A program made the position numbers and the translations under genes. From Torulaspora globosa (Eukaryota; Ascomycota; Saccharomycetes; Saccharomycetales; Saccharomycetaceae): DNA of 64,000 bases. Below the pieces are notes generated by a model. That model did no database searches and was not told the origin of the DNA. It saw only the letters and a list, made by a program, of their open reading frames with translations. The stretch spans positions 868,001 through 932,000 of the forward strand of contig NC_050730.1 of NCBI RefSeq assembly GCF_014133895.1, in the 5' to 3' direction. The stretch's first letter is position 1. Every line of letters begins with the position of its first letter. Positions 45,863 to 59,972 of this stretch are shown here, one piece after another.

Positions 45863-47404
45863 TCAGAATCCAAGACCGCCGTTGGAGTACGCCATTGGCT
45901 TGACGTCAGGATGAGGAACTGCTTCGAAAGTTTCGATAATCAAGTCCTCGTCGTCGTTACCATTTTGAATGAGCTGCCCTTTGCCGGGGACCACATGAAT
46001 AATGCCACCCAAATTTCCCTGGCTGTCGCAGTAATTTGGCGCACTGAAGACCGTGACCAGCTTACCATTGTGCTCCAATTGAACACCGCCCATTCTTACT
46101 TCATGAGACCTGAAGATCTTACGAAGCTTGTTCTTTTGCAAAAACTGTGCAGTAATATCAGACCCGAATGCGAAACCGAGGCCACGTTGTGAGGGCCCGA
46201 AGCCGTCGGCTTCCTGAGGGTCTGACCACAATAGCTCCATAAAGGCTCCTTCTCTTGGTGGTTGTGAAAACCTGTTGATTTTCTTGAAATCTTCCAAAGT
46301 GCAGGAAGTGTCACTTGGCAGCCCACCATGCATCACAAGGTAGTCGTTGTTGATCACCGTAGCAAGCGGCAAGCTTTCGAAACTCTGCGAGAACATGTCA
46401 AAGATGCGTGCCGAATATTTGTACTTGCACTCGTCTTCGAAGCCGTAAATCTTATTCATGTTATTGCTTTCATGATTGCCTCTATTCAGATAAATGCTGT
46501 CTGGGTAGAGAATTTTCAAACTGTAAAAGAGCAGTGCCACCTCACAGGACCATGATCCGCGATCCACAAAGTCACCATTGAATAGATAAATATGGTTTGG
46601 CCCCACTTTGCCAAACTTGCGGAATATATTAAGCACATCGTAGAGCTGACCATGCGTATCGCCACAGACTGAAATCGTTACACTCGGGTCGGATCTATTA
46701 GAAAGTTCCACCACAGTAGGTTCGCGGCGGAACAGTCTATTAGCATGAGAAATGATAGCGGCAGCGTATTTTTTCGGAATATTCTTGCTTTGCAAGAAAA
46801 CTTCGTTCACCAGTCTCGAAATGAACTCGGTCGTCATGTTTTTAACCTCCGCACCCGCCGCATCGCCTTTTGCATCTGTCAATTGCTCAAGTTCCAATTT
46901 TGGTCCTTCGTACTTGGCCAGATCAGTATTTGCATCATACGTTTCCAATTTCAAGCTCTCACAGAAATCAACTTTACCGTATTCTTCATCTCCTCCTATG
47001 GCTTTCCTGAACCTCTCTTCACGAATGAATTTCTCGCAAACGCCCAAAGCTCTCTTTGCAGTGACATCCCCCGGCTTGCTCTTCAAAACAATCTGTAAAT
47101 CACTTCTAGCTTTCTTGAACTCAAGCAGACCAATATAAGCTAGTCCACGTCTATGATGCGCTTTCAAGTTGGCCGGATCTAGAGCTAAAGCCTCGTCGCA
47201 ATCATGCAAACAGCTTTGGAAATTATCCAATTTCAAATGGGCTAACGCTCTATTCGAAAAATAAGCAGAATGGTTGGGATCAAGTTCGATAGCCTTGGTG
47301 TACAGCTCGGCAGCCTTGGCATAATCCTGTTTCTTGATAAAGACATTACCTTCATTTTTGAGTTCGAGAGCCTTGGCAATCTGTTCCGCAGACAGACTGC
47401 TCAT
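45863..47404 (-). CDS. PPT1: Serine/threonine protein phosphatase Ppt1 (PP5)
   Basis: Ppt1 is the yeast PP5: it binds Hsp90 through its TPR domain and dephosphorylates Hsp90 and clients. The product has 513 aa, the same as S. cerevisiae. Three TPR repeats are at residues about 8-120 (AKALELKNEGNVFIKKQDYAKAAELYTKAIELDP). The PPP catalytic domain is at about 190-500 with all three signatures: GDTHGQ (here CGDTHGQLYDV), GDFVDRG and RGNHE. Metal ligands and the later His (RSHEVRMGG) are intact. In the S. cerevisiae genome it is YGR123C. The upstream gap is long (1.1 kb). Confidence 0.98.
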   Translation of the reverse strand: MSSLSAEQIAKALELKNEGNVFIKKQDYAKAAELYTKAIELDPNHSAYFSNRALAHLKLDNFQSCLHDCDEALALDPANLKAHHRRGLAYIGLLEFKKARSDLQIVLKSKPGDVTAKRALGVCEKFIREERFRKAIGGDEEYGKVDFCESLKLETYDANTDLAKYEGPKLELEQLTDAKGDAAGAEVKNMTTEFISRLVNEVFLQSKNIPKKYAAAIISHANRLFRREPTVVELSNRSDPSVTISVCGDTHGQLYDVLNIFRKFGKVGPNHIYLFNGDFVDRGSWSCEVALLFYSLKILYPDSIYLNRGNHESNNMNKIYGFEDECKYKYSARIFDMFSQSFESLPLATVINNDYLVMHGGLPSDTSCTLEDFKKINRFSQPPREGAFMELLWSDPQEADGFGPSQRGLGFAFGSDITAQFLQKNKLRKIFRSHEVRMGGVQLEHNGKLVTVFSAPNYCDSQGNLGGIIHVVPGKGQLIQNGNDDEDLIIETFEAVPHPDVKPMAYSNGGLGF

Positions 47405-48513
47405 ACTATATGATTCTCAGAGTCGGGATATGCGGATAATAAATATGACAACGATAATTTTTGGTTATCTTTATAGTCTTTTTCGGTTTTTTTTCACTTC
47501 TAGCAGGGCATCGCTTGCAAAATTAGCACTATACAAAATAAAGTCTTGGCAGAGAGCTTGTAAATCACTATTAAACATGATGAATTGGCAGATGGAAACT
47601 TTCTTCGCAAGGCCAGCTCATACTGCCAGATAGAGGCCATCATTTAGCCCGCAACAGCAAACTACATGCTAGCAATGGCAGCCTCTTGACGATGTAAACT
47701 CTACAGTCAGCCTCTTTTAGCTGGTGACTGACGCCGAGAAATACATCGGCATTGAGAAGCCTTAAGGTTCTTTGAATGCGCATTTACATCCCCAAACGAT
47801 GTGAGGTGCCGTAGAATGGTAACGTAAGCAAGACCTTCCTTTCAGCTTGGGTTACTCTGTAGTGAACTGACGAGGAAACGTGTATTTGCTTCATCGAAAC
47901 GAAAATGGTCGACCGAAAGGAGCAGGGAATATGCGAGGCGATACTGGAGGAATCACGGTGTGATGCCGATGGTCCGGCTTCGAGTTAATCAGTTATCCAT
48001 CCTGATCTGTCAAGTCAGCCGGTAATACTGTCCTATATTACAAGACAGGTAAAAATTATAATAAATACTCCACCGCACAGAAATACCGGTAAACTATCCT
48101 TGGTAGGCTTTTCAATCGCACTGGCTGGCCGCATATATCGGATTGGTCCGAGCAAGTGCGACATCTAAAACATACAAGCTATAATCCGAAGCGTTGTATC
48201 ACAGCAATCCAATATGACATGAGATCTAGCTTACTGATCGCCACGTTTACCGCGAGGTTAAGCTATCTGTCGGTCCATTTTCTTCCTGAGATGGGCATTG
48301 TAAGTCTACACTGTGGTTCTTTTGCACCGGAGGCCGTCAGAGTAAAACTGTACAGAAGGCTATTATTTAGCAGTGACATAATATCTTTATTTTCGAGGAA
48401 AATCGGTTACCTGACTCCCTTAGGCAGTTTATTTGACCGATCGCCTCGCACTTACTGCCGCCGTGCGCTAGAGTAGTTAGTAGTCTTTGGAGCCAGAAGC
48501 TATGGAATCATAC
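47405..48513. other. Long intergenic region between KEX1 and PPT1
   Basis: This 1.1-kb stretch holds the PPT1 promoter and the KEX1 3' flank. It contains a T run (47484-47495 area) near PPT1 but no convincing gene, tRNA or repeat. A plus-strand frame at 48156-48476 (106 codons) has no recognisable content. It lies at a change of synteny block relative to S. cerevisiae (YGR123C next to YGL203C). Confidence 0.4.
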
Positions 48514-50451
48514 CTAAAAGTCATCCAACTCGAAAGATTCATCCAAGTCAGTACTTGGAACACTAGTATACGAGTTCTTCTTCCTGCCGCCTGTTGGAGC
48601 TTTTCTACCTTGCGCCTGGTCAAGGTCGGATTCAGTGCCTGTCTCGAGATCATCCGCCCATGACACTGTCTTGTTCTGGCTGTCATGTCTGTTCGTTGGA
48701 TCCACGAGGATCGCACGTCTTCTACGCTTGAATCTTTTCAGATACAGATAATAGCAAATTGCTCCAAAGAGAGACAAACTCATGGTGGCCACGATAAAAC
48801 TCTTCACTTTTTTAAGCAATGTGCTATTCTCTAAGTTTGGTGACTCAGAAATATCGTCGTTATCTCCATTTTCTCCATCGTCAATCTCATTATCATCTGA
48901 GCTTTCATCATCAGTGATCTCGTTGTCCTCTTTATGATCTTCCTCGTCGTCTTCATCGTCCTCCAAAGTATCGAGGTCATCAGCACTCAGTAAAAAGTTT
49001 TCTCCCTCAATCACCTCGAGAAGGACGTTATTCATATAAATATCCAGCACTCCTCTGCTCACCAGACTATGGTCATTCGCAACCATATGTGACGCATTGT
49101 AAATGCTGATAAACGTTAAATTTCTATCGTGCTCCACATAGCCAGCAAGCTCTTCCGCATACGACTCGGAATTGAGGTGGTACCACTCATAAGATTGCTT
49201 CTTATCGCTCCAACCTCTCTGTCCGCCCCAATTGAGATTGCCTACATAATCCAGAACACCCTTGTTATTGCATACCAAATCATGGTCACCGTTAAAGAGT
49301 AAGACCTCCACTCCAGACTCAAGGATCGAAGGAAGGAGCTCAACTGATGGCCTAGATCTCAAGTTCTTCAATGATTTTAGCACTCCCGTGTCACATTCAT
49401 GCCATCTTGGCACGCTCTCTGCATCCAAATGTAAGGCTTCCATAACGCCGGGCGTGCTGAAGAATTTCGGTATATTAGGTAACTCAGAGGGCCAATTCAT
49501 TCCACATGAAGGGTAGGAGTCTCTTAGAGTATAATCATAGACATTCAAACAAACTTCATCCTCGGCGGCGTCAGAAGACGTGTCCTTCGTGAATTTTAAA
49601 AGTAAAGTGATTATCTGTTCGCATTCCTCGTAGGCGAATTTTTGATCTGTTCCATCCACATGGCGGTTGATGACATTTTGACAGTCCTCATGGGCCCTGA
49701 GGAGGTCGGAGAAGTGTGGATTAGTCCTTTCGATCAGGCCTTTCTCCACAGCGAAGGGCAAATACGACAGCGATTGCGTGTTAGGATCAACCCACCCATT
49801 TCCTATGAGAATAGCTTTCAGGTCATACTTAATGTACTTGTCTTCCAAATCAGCGTTGTGCTTCATAATGGCTTCCGCGAAGAAGGGCAGATACTGACCA
49901 GCATAGCTTTCTCCTGCCAGAATGATTTCTTTCGCCAAATCATCCGGAAAAGACTGGAAGTAGCTGTCCAGAAACCCCATGAAATGCTCTGTGACCAGCA
50001 GGAGGTCATCGTCGTAGCTTGGTGGCTCACTGCTGGAAGTTGAGAAGCCTGTGCCAACAGGCTGATCCACATAGACAATGTCTGCCCGAGTGTGCCAAGA
50101 GCCAGGGTTCAGATACGCCTTGCCATCGGAATTAATCCGGAAAGCACCGGTCTCCAAAAGGGCACCATCCATAGAAGAACATCCAGGACCACCGTTAAAC
50201 CAGAAAACCAGAGTGTCAGAGTACTGTCTGGGGTGACAGAACTTCCAGAAGAAATACTTCATAATCTCGCCCTCGTTCTCACCCTCAAATGGGATATGTC
50301 CAGCATACATCTCTGGGACCAATTCCTCGTCCTCAATCGCCGACAGTCCTGGTATTAGCTCGGGCGACACATAGTAATCCCCTGCGGTGAGCAAACCGCG
50401 AGCCAAAGCGAGCGTAAAGGAGATCCAACCCAAGTACGACCATGGTAACAT
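48514..50451 (-). CDS. KEX1: Serine carboxypeptidase Kex1
   Basis: Kex1 is a type I membrane protease of the late Golgi that trims C-terminal Lys and Arg from precursors such as killer toxin and alpha-factor after Kex2 cleavage. The product has 645 aa (S. cerevisiae 729). A signal peptide (residues 1-22) leads into the S10 peptidase domain. The catalytic triad is Ser182 in GESYAGQY, Asp in FNGDHDLVCN and His in YNASHMVAND. WFNGGPGCSSMDG is the oxyanion block. A very acidic stretch (about 475-535, Asp/Glu runs) precedes one membrane helix (SFIVATMSLSLFGAICYYLYL) and a cytosolic tail. The neighbour ARO8 is divergent, as YGL203C and YGL202W are. Confidence 0.96.
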   Translation of the reverse strand: MLPWSYLGWISFTLALARGLLTAGDYYVSPELIPGLSAIEDEELVPEMYAGHIPFEGENEGEIMKYFFWKFCHPRQYSDTLVFWFNGGPGCSSMDGALLETGAFRINSDGKAYLNPGSWHTRADIVYVDQPVGTGFSTSSSEPPSYDDDLLLVTEHFMGFLDSYFQSFPDDLAKEIILAGESYAGQYLPFFAEAIMKHNADLEDKYIKYDLKAILIGNGWVDPNTQSLSYLPFAVEKGLIERTNPHFSDLLRAHEDCQNVINRHVDGTDQKFAYEECEQIITLLLKFTKDTSSDAAEDEVCLNVYDYTLRDSYPSCGMNWPSELPNIPKFFSTPGVMEALHLDAESVPRWHECDTGVLKSLKNLRSRPSVELLPSILESGVEVLLFNGDHDLVCNNKGVLDYVGNLNWGGQRGWSDKKQSYEWYHLNSESYAEELAGYVEHDRNLTFISIYNASHMVANDHSLVSRGVLDIYMNNVLLEVIEGENFLLSADDLDTLEDDEDDEEDHKEDNEITDDESSDDNEIDDGENGDNDDISESPNLENSTLLKKVKSFIVATMSLSLFGAICYYLYLKRFKRRRRAILVDPTNRHDSQNKTVSWADDLETGTESDLDQAQGRKAPTGGRKKNSYTSVPSTDLDESFELDDF

Positions 50452-51042
50452 CTTCTAAACGACTGGAAACAAGCCAAAACCTCTACAACCGCCTCTCCAC
50501 TAGCGATAGTCACAAGCTGCACTAGCAAGTTTCCAACTATCTATCCCAATCAAACACTGAACAAGACCCAACGAAAAAAGCGCACGTGACGCTCTCAAAC
50601 GCCTCCCAAGAAGCCCTTCTACTGCTCGCCGAGGCCCATTGCCAGCCAATGTCCCAGTGGGCACCAAGATGTGCCAGAATCTGGCAAAGACGCTACGTTG
50701 CTTCCTACTTGACGCTTCGACGCGGCGAAAGAAAGCCAGTAGCCCAGCAATCGGTGACTCGACTCGTCCTACTGGCGATCCCGGGCAGATAACAGTCATC
50801 TACGGCTTTCAGAGCTTATCGCTCGACGTTTCTCTGATTTCGCTGTAAAGTCGTTGAAACTTTTTAGTTTTTTCCTAATTGAGCCAGAGTTCCGCTATCT
50901 AAGAGCTCGAGGTGACTAATAGTAGAAAATATTTCTACGAGGTCAAGCATTCAATCAGAGCTGTATTTAAGAGGAAGCGGTCAATTTTATGGGTCTGAGC
51001 ATAGTTTTGTTGCTCTAAACTGGTAGAATTAGTATAGGAAAA
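50452..51042. promoter_or_regulatory. Divergent KEX1/ARO8 promoter
   Basis: CACGTG (50583-50588) is a Cbf1-type E-box. TGACTC (50755-50760) and TGACTAA (50912-50918 area) resemble Gcn4 sites at about 285 and 130 bases upstream of ARO8, in line with Gcn4 control of aromatic amino-acid genes, but neither is a full TGASTCA. No gene is seen in the 591 bases. Confidence 0.35.
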
Positions 51043-52539
51043 ATGACGTTGCCAAATGCTAGGGATTTTTCACATTTGTATTCTGAAGAGACGAAGGCTC
51101 GTAAGCCATCTCCATTGAAGACATGTATCCACCTGTTCCATGATCCAAACATCATCTTCTTGGGTGGTGGGTTGCCAATGAGCGATTTCTTCCCCTGGGA
51201 CAATTTGCAGGCGAATGCTGCGTTACCACCGTTCACCAATGGTATAGGATCGGCTCTGACCGGATCGAAAGACGACAGCTTAAGTCTCGCTGTCAAGAAG
51301 AACGAAGCATCCGAGGGCGATATCCCGCTGGCTAGAGCCTTGCAATACGGTTTCAGCGCCGGTCAGCCGGAATTGATCAAGTTCTTGAAGGAACATACCG
51401 AGATTATTCACGACTTGAAATATGCCAACTGGAACGTGATCGCCACCACTGGTAACACCAACGCGTGGGAATCGACTCTGAGGGTTTTCTGTAACCGTGG
51501 CGATGTCATTTTGACCGAGGCTCACTCGTTCTCTTCGTCTCTGTCGTCTGCGGAGGCTCAGGGTGTCGCTTGTTTCCCGGTGCCAATCGATAACGACGGT
51601 ATTATCCCAGAGAAGCTGGAGGAGATCTTGGACAACTGGACTCCAGAGGCACCAAAGCCCAAGTTGCTCTACACGATTCCGACCGGTCAGAACCCTACTG
51701 GTACGTCTTTGGCCGATGCCAGAAAGGTAGAAATCTACCGCATAGCCCAGAAGCACGACTTTTTGATTGTGGAGGATGAGCCATACTACTTCCTGCAGAT
51801 GGAGCCATATGTTGCAGACGTCAAAGCCAGAGAGGAGTCGCAATCGGGCGCCAAGAAATCTCACGAGGAGTTCTTGAAATCCTTGGCAAAGACCTTTCTA
51901 AGCGTTGACACCGAGGGTCGTGTTATCAGACTGGATTCTTTCTCCAAAGTTTTGGCTCCAGGTACTAGACTGGGTTGGATCACTGGTGCAGCACCTTTGC
52001 TGCAGCGTTACGTTGAGCTACATGAAATGACTATTCAAGCTCCAGCTGGTTTCACACAGACGTTGGTCGCTGCTACTTTGAACCGTTGGGGTCAAGAAGG
52101 TTATATTGACTGGTTGATTGGCTTGCGTCACGAATACACTTTGAAGCGTGACTGTGCTCTCGACGGTCTTCACAAATATTTGCCAAAATCGGATGCATTC
52201 AAGGTGAACCCGCCCATTGCCGGTATGTTCTTCACCGTTGCTATCGATGCCAGTGCCCACCCAGCCTTCGCAACTAAATTCAACTCTGATCCATCCCTAG
52301 TTGAGAAGGCGATTTACGACAAAGTCATCGCTAGGCAGGTATTAGTCGTACCAGGTAGTTGGTTCAAGGCAGATGGCGAAACTGTCCCACCTCAACCTCA
52401 AAGCTCGAAAAGTGCTGGCAACCCAAATGAGATTTTCTTCAGAGGTACATACGCTGCTGTCGCTCCAGAAAAGCTACTTGAAGGTTTGAAAAGATTGGGA
52501 CAGGCGCTAGGCGAGGAGTTCGGTATTACCAGCGCTTAG
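51043..52539 (+). CDS. ARO8: Aromatic aminotransferase I Aro8
   Basis: Aro8 transfers amino groups between phenylalanine or tyrosine and their keto acids, and also acts in lysine synthesis (2-aminoadipate), in the cytosol with PLP. The product has 498 aa (S. cerevisiae 500). Family blocks are [16 protein letters not shown] near residue 37, the aldolase-like PLP fold with [29 protein letters not shown], and the PLP lysine in [18 protein letters not shown] (about residue 310). The fold-type I ending FFRGTYAAV carries the Arg that binds the carboxylate. KEX1 and ARO8 are divergent, as in S. cerevisiae. Confidence 0.97.
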   Translation: MTLPNARDFSHLYSEETKARKPSPLKTCIHLFHDPNIIFLGGGLPMSDFFPWDNLQANAALPPFTNGIGSALTGSKDDSLSLAVKKNEASEGDIPLARALQYGFSAGQPELIKFLKEHTEIIHDLKYANWNVIATTGNTNAWESTLRVFCNRGDVILTEAHSFSSSLSSAEAQGVACFPVPIDNDGIIPEKLEEILDNWTPEAPKPKLLYTIPTGQNPTGTSLADARKVEIYRIAQKHDFLIVEDEPYYFLQMEPYVADVKAREESQSGAKKSHEEFLKSLAKTFLSVDTEGRVIRLDSFSKVLAPGTRLGWITGAAPLLQRYVELHEMTIQAPAGFTQTLVAATLNRWGQEGYIDWLIGLRHEYTLKRDCALDGLHKYLPKSDAFKVNPPIAGMFFTVAIDASAHPAFATKFNSDPSLVEKAIYDKVIARQVLVVPGSWFKADGETVPPQPQSSKSAGNPNEIFFRGTYAAVAPEKLLEGLKRLGQALGEEFGITSA

Positions 52540-52832
52540 TTCGCATATAATTTGGGTTTCCCCTTTATCAATTGAACCATCGTTCTAATTCTTAAGAGAT
52601 TAAGCTCTATCATAAGATTGGTCGGGATTTAAAGCCTGTTTTTGATTGTTGTGTGTGCAACAGACCTCGGACCTTGGGACATGACCTCCCAAGAAGGAGT
52701 AGATAAAAGTTTATACCAAGTTTAAAAAGGTATATACGCTAGGCAAATAGATATTCAAAACAAATAGCTTTATGTCGGTGGCTCAGCATTTGGATATTTG
52801 TCCATTTATTAAATGAATGTAGTTGATGTCAA

Positions 52833-55532
52833 TCACTCTTCTGGCTTCACTGGTTCAACATTCCAGATAGTTTCGGAGTACTCCTCAATGCAACGATCAC
52901 TGCTAAAGAAACCAACATTGGCAACACTCAAGATAGATTTCTTAATCCACTCTTGCCTCTGCCCATGGTAAACTTCATCAACCAATTCTTGGGTGGCCAG
53001 ATATGATTCAAAGTCATCGCTCACTAAGTAGTAGTCACCATGTTGCTTGATGCTATCCGTCAAGGGCCTGAACTCGCTCGCATTGTCCGGACAAAATTTG
53101 CCGCTCTCGATGCATTTAAGGACCACATCCAATTCGGTGGGCATTTCAGCTTCATGGAACTGGTGGTTATATCTCAACTCCTCGACATTCTCACTCAAAT
53201 TACCAAACAAGAAAATATTGTCCTCACCAATCTCTCTGGTGATTTCGACATTAGCACCATCAACTGTGCCGATAATTAAGCCACCGTTCATGACAAACTT
53301 CATGTTGGATGTACCGGAGGCCTCGGTACCAGCTGTAGAAATATGTTCACTCAAATCACTGGCGGGAATGATGATTTCGGCCTTTGAAACGTTGTAGTCA
53401 GGAATAAAGACCACTTTCAATAAGTCCTGAATTTCCTTATCGTTATTAACCACTTCGGCAACTGAGTTGATCAGTTTGATGATAAGCTTGGCCATGTAAT
53501 AACCAGGCGCGCTCTTACCACCAAAAATGGATGCCTTGCGTGGATACTTCTTCGCCACTTCTTTAATAGAAGCTCCCTCTTTCAGCAATCTCTTTATGGC
53601 TAGGTACCGGTAGATGACACCAAAGATATTCATCTGTTGACGCTTGTATTCATGAATTCGTTTGACCTGAATGTCAAACAAGGTGTTGTTGATGTGCTCT
53701 CTATCGATGATGTCGACGCCATTGTTGATGTCTCTGATCAGATCAGCCAACTGCACCTTATTAGCAGCTTTAACTTTATCCCATTTCTCCTGGAAATCAG
53801 GGTCATCCGCCTTCTTTGCCAGTTCAGTTAATCTGGACATATCCAACAAATAGTTTTCATCAGGATCGTCGATAGCTTGTCCAATCAATTCAGCCAGCTT
53901 GGGATTAGCCTGCTTCAACCATCTTCTTGGAGTAATACCGTTAGTCACGTTAGTGAACTTCTTTTCGCCATAGACCTTGACAAAGTCTTGGAATATGGTT
54001 GTCTTGATAAGTTCAGAATGCAGCTCCGCGACACCATTCACTTTGTGAGAGCCAACAATAGCCAAGAAAGCCATTCTTATCTGTCTCTCAGGAGAAGCTT
54101 CCTCAATAATTGACACACGTCCGAGCAATCCCAAGTCCTTTGGAAATTTCTTCTCAACTTCCTTTAAGAAGAACCAGTTGACATCGTAGATAATCTCAAG
54201 ATGTCTAGGTAGCAACTTGCCAAATAACCCGACCGGCCACTTCTCCAATGCTTCCTGCATCACCGTGTGGTTGGTGTAAGAGAAAGTCTTGACAACGATA
54301 TCCCAAGCCGCATGCCAATCCAGTTTCTCCATGTCAACTAGGATTCTTTGCAGCTCAACGACGGCCAAAGTAGGGTGCGTATCATTCAACTGAATTGCTA
54401 CCTGCTCAGGGAACTCTGACCAAGGTTTATGACTCTTTTTGAATCTTCTGATGATGTCATGTAGCGATGCCGCACACCAGAAATACTGCTGCTTTAATCT
54501 CAACTCTTTGCCCTGGTTAAAATTGTCGTTCGGATACAAAACAGCTGTGATGGACTCGGCGCGCTGCTGCTGGTCAACTGAATTCTTGTAATCACCGCTG
54601 TTGAACTTAGCAAAATCAAACTCTGTTGTAGGCTTAGCCTTCCACAGCCTCAAATTGTTAACGGTAGAAGTTTTGTAACCAGGTACAGGAAAATCGTATG
54701 CCACAGCAAGAACTCGCTCACCACCAATCCACTCAGAAGGAGCTAAAGTCGACGTATCTCCAGATGGCCTATCTACATAACCGTAAAATGTCACCGGAAC
54801 GTGAATTTCGTTCCGTTCAATCTCCCACGGATCGCCAAAGTTCAGCCAGTAGTCAGGGGTCTCAACCTGATAGCCATCGATGATCTTCTGCGCAAATATA
54901 CCATATTCGTAACGGAGTCCGTAACCCCAAGCCGGTATATTCTGTGTAGCCATCGAGTCAACGAAACAGGCTGCCAACCTTCCAAGACCACCGTTACCTA
55001 GCGCCGCGTCCGGCTCCTTCTCAAGAACGTCCTCCAAGCGGAACCCCAAGTCATCCAAAGACTTCGACACCAACGCCCTCGAGCTTTCCATACCTTTGCC
55101 GTCCGGCTTTTCCACCTCCATATTGATCAACGCATTGTCAAGAGCCCTGCCCATCAAGAACTCCAAAGACAGGTAGTAAACACGCTTAGGGTCCCGAGCG
55201 GTGATTCTTTGCTGCGTAGCATTCCAATTGATGATCAGATTGTCTCGAACACTGAGAGACGTGGCCTCGTAGGCTGCCAGGTCATCGCAGTTGTAAAGTG
55301 ACCTCGCTAACGTCGTCTCCACGTGACCTATAAACCTCTGTTGGAACCCTTCGTTATCTTCGAACTTCTTGACCTGATGCTTGCTCCATACCTTTCTGCA
55401 GTGCAATGGGATGATGTTATCGATCGACTTGATCTCCTGGGGCAAGAACCCGGTCAGCCTTCTAGTCAAACGGGGGACGTGAGGAGCACGTGGCTCCTCA
55501 GGAATCATGTCATTCGACGTACTAGTGGTCAT
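52833..55532 (-). CDS. GPH1: Glycogen phosphorylase Gph1
   Basis: Gph1 releases glucose 1-phosphate from glycogen with inorganic phosphate, in the cytosol. The product has 899 aa (S. cerevisiae 902). The N-terminal part carries the regulatory region with RLTRRLTGFLPQEIKS, a context like the Thr19 phosphorylation site of the yeast enzyme. The catalytic core has GNGGLGRLAACFVDSMAT, GYGLRYEYGIFAQKI, and the PLP site EASGTSNMKFVMNGGLIIGT with the Schiff-base Lys. All expected blocks are present and the length is complete. MCM6 follows upstream on the same strand, and KRE6 beyond it; in S. cerevisiae KRE6 (YPR159W) and GPH1 (YPR160W) are direct neighbours and MCM6 is elsewhere. Confidence 0.98.
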   Translation of the reverse strand: MTTSTSNDMIPEEPRAPHVPRLTRRLTGFLPQEIKSIDNIIPLHCRKVWSKHQVKKFEDNEGFQQRFIGHVETTLARSLYNCDDLAAYEATSLSVRDNLIINWNATQQRITARDPKRVYYLSLEFLMGRALDNALINMEVEKPDGKGMESSRALVSKSLDDLGFRLEDVLEKEPDAALGNGGLGRLAACFVDSMATQNIPAWGYGLRYEYGIFAQKIIDGYQVETPDYWLNFGDPWEIERNEIHVPVTFYGYVDRPSGDTSTLAPSEWIGGERVLAVAYDFPVPGYKTSTVNNLRLWKAKPTTEFDFAKFNSGDYKNSVDQQQRAESITAVLYPNDNFNQGKELRLKQQYFWCAASLHDIIRRFKKSHKPWSEFPEQVAIQLNDTHPTLAVVELQRILVDMEKLDWHAAWDIVVKTFSYTNHTVMQEALEKWPVGLFGKLLPRHLEIIYDVNWFFLKEVEKKFPKDLGLLGRVSIIEEASPERQIRMAFLAIVGSHKVNGVAELHSELIKTTIFQDFVKVYGEKKFTNVTNGITPRRWLKQANPKLAELIGQAIDDPDENYLLDMSRLTELAKKADDPDFQEKWDKVKAANKVQLADLIRDINNGVDIIDREHINNTLFDIQVKRIHEYKRQQMNIFGVIYRYLAIKRLLKEGASIKEVAKKYPRKASIFGGKSAPGYYMAKLIIKLINSVAEVVNNDKEIQDLLKVVFIPDYNVSKAEIIIPASDLSEHISTAGTEASGTSNMKFVMNGGLIIGTVDGANVEITREIGEDNIFLFGNLSENVEELRYNHQFHEAEMPTELDVVLKCIESGKFCPDNASEFRPLTDSIKQHGDYYLVSDDFESYLATQELVDEVYHGQRQEWIKKSILSVANVGFFSSDRCIEEYSETIWNVEPVKPEE

Positions 55533-56087
55533 CTTGTAGGATTGATCGGTCTAACACCCAATTCTCCGTTCTCGCTCCGCAGTCTTTCTGTTCAGAGGAA
55601 AGAACAACCAATTTGAGATCCTCCTCGAGCCAGTGGGGTTTATAGCAGCACCTCATAAACCAACTCTCCTCTCCAGCTATTTATACAGGCACCTTGCTTA
55701 GGCCACGCCCGACAACACTTAGAGAATGCCCCTCGTTGTCCTTGTGATTGTCACTCGTTCCCTTTTACTTCTTGCTTTCCTCTTCTGGATGCGCAAACGC
55801 TCCCTGTTCTCGGCAGCCCGTAATCCACCTAAAATTTCAACGCTTATCTGTCTGCAGATGAACAGGGGAAAAATCTATCAGAGTAGTGGCTGCAGGCCGG
55901 GAGACTGGGGCTGGAACTTGGCAGCAGCAGGATAGACGGAAGCAGCCATAATTCGATGCATATGTCGAAACTCGTAGCCCAACTTGGCTCCGTATGCGGC
56001 CCCGGGCTGAGCATAAGGAAAAAAAAGCATGGGTTTCATGGCCATATCGAGATTATAGTTTGGGAGTGGGCGCGGATCTCCCAGAGG
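55533..56087. promoter_or_regulatory. GPH1 promoter with stress-response elements
   Basis: CCCCT (55729-55733) and AGGGG (55864-55868) are STRE cores about 200 and 335 bases upstream of the GPH1 ATG. S. cerevisiae GPH1 is induced by Msn2/Msn4 through STREs. A TATA-like ATTTATACA lies near 55678-55686. No gene is visible in the 555 bases before the MCM6 stop. Confidence 0.5.
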
Positions 56088-59096
<3,009 letters not shown>

Positions 59097-59326
59097 CTAC
59101 AACTCTCTGTTGAATAATTTTAGTACTGCAAGAGTTTCAAGATCCCATCTAAAAGCTCATTACGAAGCGCGAAGCGGACAATGAAAGAAGAGACAGCTGT
59201 TCATGAGAACAGGCAAACCAGACATTTCGCATGGACCATTGGCTGTTGGATGTGCTCATGTATCTGAAATCATGGTGATCTTCTTTTATAGTTAAGTGAC
59301 AATTCAAGTTTCTGTATTAAAAAATT

Positions 59327-59397
59327 TGCGCAAGCCCGGAATCGAACCGGGGGCCCAACGATGGCAACGTTGGATTTTACCACTAAACCACTTGCGC
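59327..59397 (-). tRNA. tRNA-Gly (GCC)
   Basis: This 71-nt cloverleaf starts GCGCAAG, has the D-arm TGGTTTAGTGG, the anticodon loop TTGCCAT with anticodon GCC, and the T-arm CCGGTTCGATTCCGG, and ends CTTGCGC plus discriminator A. There is no intron. It corresponds to S. cerevisiae tG(GCC). Confidence 0.97.
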
Positions 59398-59972
59398 TCG
59401 GAATTTGTTGTGCAAATTAGTACTGAATGAACCATACCAGTGTGGAACAGCCATGTGCAGCCACCTAATCTGACATCGCTATGAAGAATCTACTGATTTA
59501 TCTTTTTACTATCTCGATGTTCACTTGGCACTCCGTTATTCACTTCACTTATAATATGTCCTTCTCGTCCATGGCTGCTAGCTGATTTTTGAATCAGGCA
59601 TGTCAGCGACTAATAAAGTAAACTTTGATTTGTCACCCTGTAAATGTCGCTTCAGGCCAGCCAGGAGCGGATATTTTCACCCAATGCGACGCCTTCATCG
59701 GAAGCTAGTGTGATGAGCCTACAGCTTGCTTTGAATGTAATTTGAAGTTTAAAGTATTCTACATAATGGAACATTAACTTGAAAAAGTCGACGAGAATTG
59801 GAAAAGAAATATATGATCAGAGGAAACCGGCCTGTGTAATCGGTACCCTCTGCAGTGTTGTAAGTAATTGAAACAAATCGTCGAGTCGAACGCCGAGAGC
59901 TCTTTCCTTGATGTATGTGTGGTTGCGCCGTTTGATTGAGAAACAGCCTCGTAAGAATGCAATTGAATGAAA
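59398..59972. other. Intergenic region between tRNA-Gly and KRE6
   Basis: This 575-base stretch has no convincing gene. TGTTG occurs 8 bases upstream of tRNA-Gly (59406-59410), where a Ty LTR end could lie, but I find no matching CAACA end with target duplication. Confidence 0.4.

Noticed and set aside
48156..48476. 106-codon plus-strand frame in the KEX1-PPT1 gap
   Set aside because: No motif, no promoter signs and composition like random intergenic sequence.
59406..59773. TGTTG next to tRNA-Gly as the start of an LTR
   Set aside because: The only candidate right end (GAACA) does not match fully and there is no target duplication.
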